Below are positions 27,843-64,000 of a DNA stretch of 64,000 nucleotides, piece after piece. The number at the start of each line of letters is the position of its first letter. Within the stretch, counting starts at the first letter, position 1. The translations under genes and the position numbers were made by a program. This DNA is from Phalacrocorax aristotelis (lineage: Eukaryota > Chordata > Aves > Suliformes > Phalacrocoracidae): NCBI RefSeq assembly GCF_949628215.1, contig NC_134311.1, positions 14,260,582 through 14,324,581 of the forward strand, read 5' to 3'. The notes under the pieces are model-generated. The model saw only the letters and a program-made list of their open reading frames with translations. It searched no databases and was not told where the DNA came from.

Positions 27843-28549
27843 GCAGATGTTCACTGTTCTGACTATTAATTTTGAACATTCATTTGATGCAGCAAAGCAT
27901 GAAAGAAAACACTTTAAAATAGGTCCATATGTTTATAAAAAAGGCAAACCTCGGTGGTGCATACAATACCTATATCAGCTGGAACTTTTAAAAATAAGTA
28001 AGCAATTGTCTAGACTTCCAGTTGCCCTTCCTCATTTTGATTGAACAAAGTTTATAAAATTCTGCTCTCCGGAAAGATTTCCTAGAACAAGAAGTTACAT
28101 TATTTCAGTGTGGTGAAACGCTAATTTTTCTTTTCCAGCCAAATAAAATTTCTTGCAAGAATATTATCTTTTTCTGTTTTATAAGAGTATGGAAAAACAG
28201 ATGAAATAGTTGAATGTAGTTATATTTCACCCCAGAACAACAGCTTGGAAAATGTAGCTGCCTTTTGTAACAGTGTCTGTGTGTCCAACTTCTGGTGAGA
28301 GGTATAATACAAATGTTTATGTCTCAGCCAGGAATTCTCTGCTTTAAAACTCCCATTGGACTATGGCCAGGTTTGGCACACTTTTTTCCTGAAGCTGATT
28401 TTAAACAGACATTATCTTTTCAAATAACCTGGCTGAAATCCTGGCACTATTGAAGCTAATGACTGAATTCCTCAACAGAGGCAAGATTTCAGCACATCCT
28501 TAAACCAGTTTATAAAACATTTCTTTACAGTACCTCTGAAATTTCCAGC

Positions 28550-28749
28550 NNNNNNNNNNNNNNNNNNNNNNNNNNNNNNNNNNNNNNNNNNNNNNNNNNN
28601 NNNNNNNNNNNNNNNNNNNNNNNNNNNNNNNNNNNNNNNNNNNNNNNNNNNNNNNNNNNNNNNNNNNNNNNNNNNNNNNNNNNNNNNNNNNNNNNNNNNN
28701 NNNNNNNNNNNNNNNNNNNNNNNNNNNNNNNNNNNNNNNNNNNNNNNNN
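28550..28749. other. Assembly gap (200 N)
   Basis: A run of exactly 200 undetermined bases, probably a nominal gap length. It falls where the promoter and start codon of COMMD10 should be. The sequence just after it is extremely GC-rich, the usual cause of such gaps in bird assemblies. Confidence 0.97.
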
Positions 28750-28793
28750 CTGTCCGCGCTCCTGCTGCGGCCGGGCGGGGCGGGGCGGGGCGG
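28750..28793 (+). CDS. COMMD10: Possible tail of COMMD10 exon 1
   Basis: Directly after the gap one frame reads LSALLLR, resembling the N-terminal PAALILR-type segment expected for COMMD10. A GT at 28794-28795 would leave two bases of a codon, which fits the one base that opens the next exon at 28865. The Gly/Arg residues that follow are only GC-box sequence, so the true donor may lie elsewhere. Tentative. Confidence 0.25.
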
Positions 28794-28864
28794 GTTGGGG
28801 ACAGGGCTTCGCGGGGCGCGGCGGGCCTTGGGGCCCTCTGACCGCCTCCTCTCCTTCCGCGCAG

Positions 28865-64000
<35,136 letters not shown>

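Larger units (their letters stand above)
24700..28549. other. Intergenic region before COMMD10
   Basis: About 3.8 kb of AT-rich sequence up to the assembly gap. Apart from a short CR1 fragment and a small direct repeat, listed separately, no gene or repeat was recognised. Confidence 0.6.

Overview
The window looks like avian nuclear genomic DNA. It contains many CR1 LINE fragments with the typical bird 3' end, has long AT-rich introns and two CpG-rich promoters, and carries exons of three genes whose order is known from vertebrates. All three genes lie on the + strand, head to tail: the 3' end of LVRN (laeverin/aminopeptidase Q, 207-9796), a complete ARL14EPL (19888-22138), and the 5' two-thirds of COMMD10 (from the assembly gap at 28550-28749 to beyond 64000). 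The same order occurs on human 5q23.1. Homology of that region with the avian Z chromosome is background knowledge; the sequence itself does not show it. The species cannot be told from this window.

Region by region. 1-9900: the last five LVRN coding exons, encoding the C-terminal helical part of an M1 aminopeptidase, then a polyadenylation signal. 9900-19280: intergenic, no gene recognised, with a purine-rich tract at 12.2-12.4 kb. 19280-22200: a CpG island followed by the three coding exons of ARL14EPL (157 residues, cysteine-rich C-terminal domain) and a polyadenylation signal. 22200-28550: intergenic. It contains an unrecognised minus-strand open frame (24080-22971) broken by one stop codon, and a small minus-strand ORF at 24387-24596. 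28550-64000: COMMD10, with one visible exon beside the gap (carrying a one-base frameshift) and intact exons at 31170, 33065 and 53458. The last exons lie outside the window. The large introns hold a solo retroviral-type LTR, several CR1 copies (one inverted pair, and one copy with a nearly open reverse-transcriptase frame), a 44-bp perfect tandem duplication and scattered CTCF-like motifs.

The three proteins have unrelated jobs: a cell-surface peptidase, an ARF/ARL-GTPase effector-like protein and a COMMD/Commander endosomal-trafficking subunit. Their proximity is conserved synteny and not an operon. The items most worth a second look are the frameshifted COMMD10 exon next to the gap and the minus-strand open frame at 23-24 kb. 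Gene names rest on recalled family sequences, without any database search.
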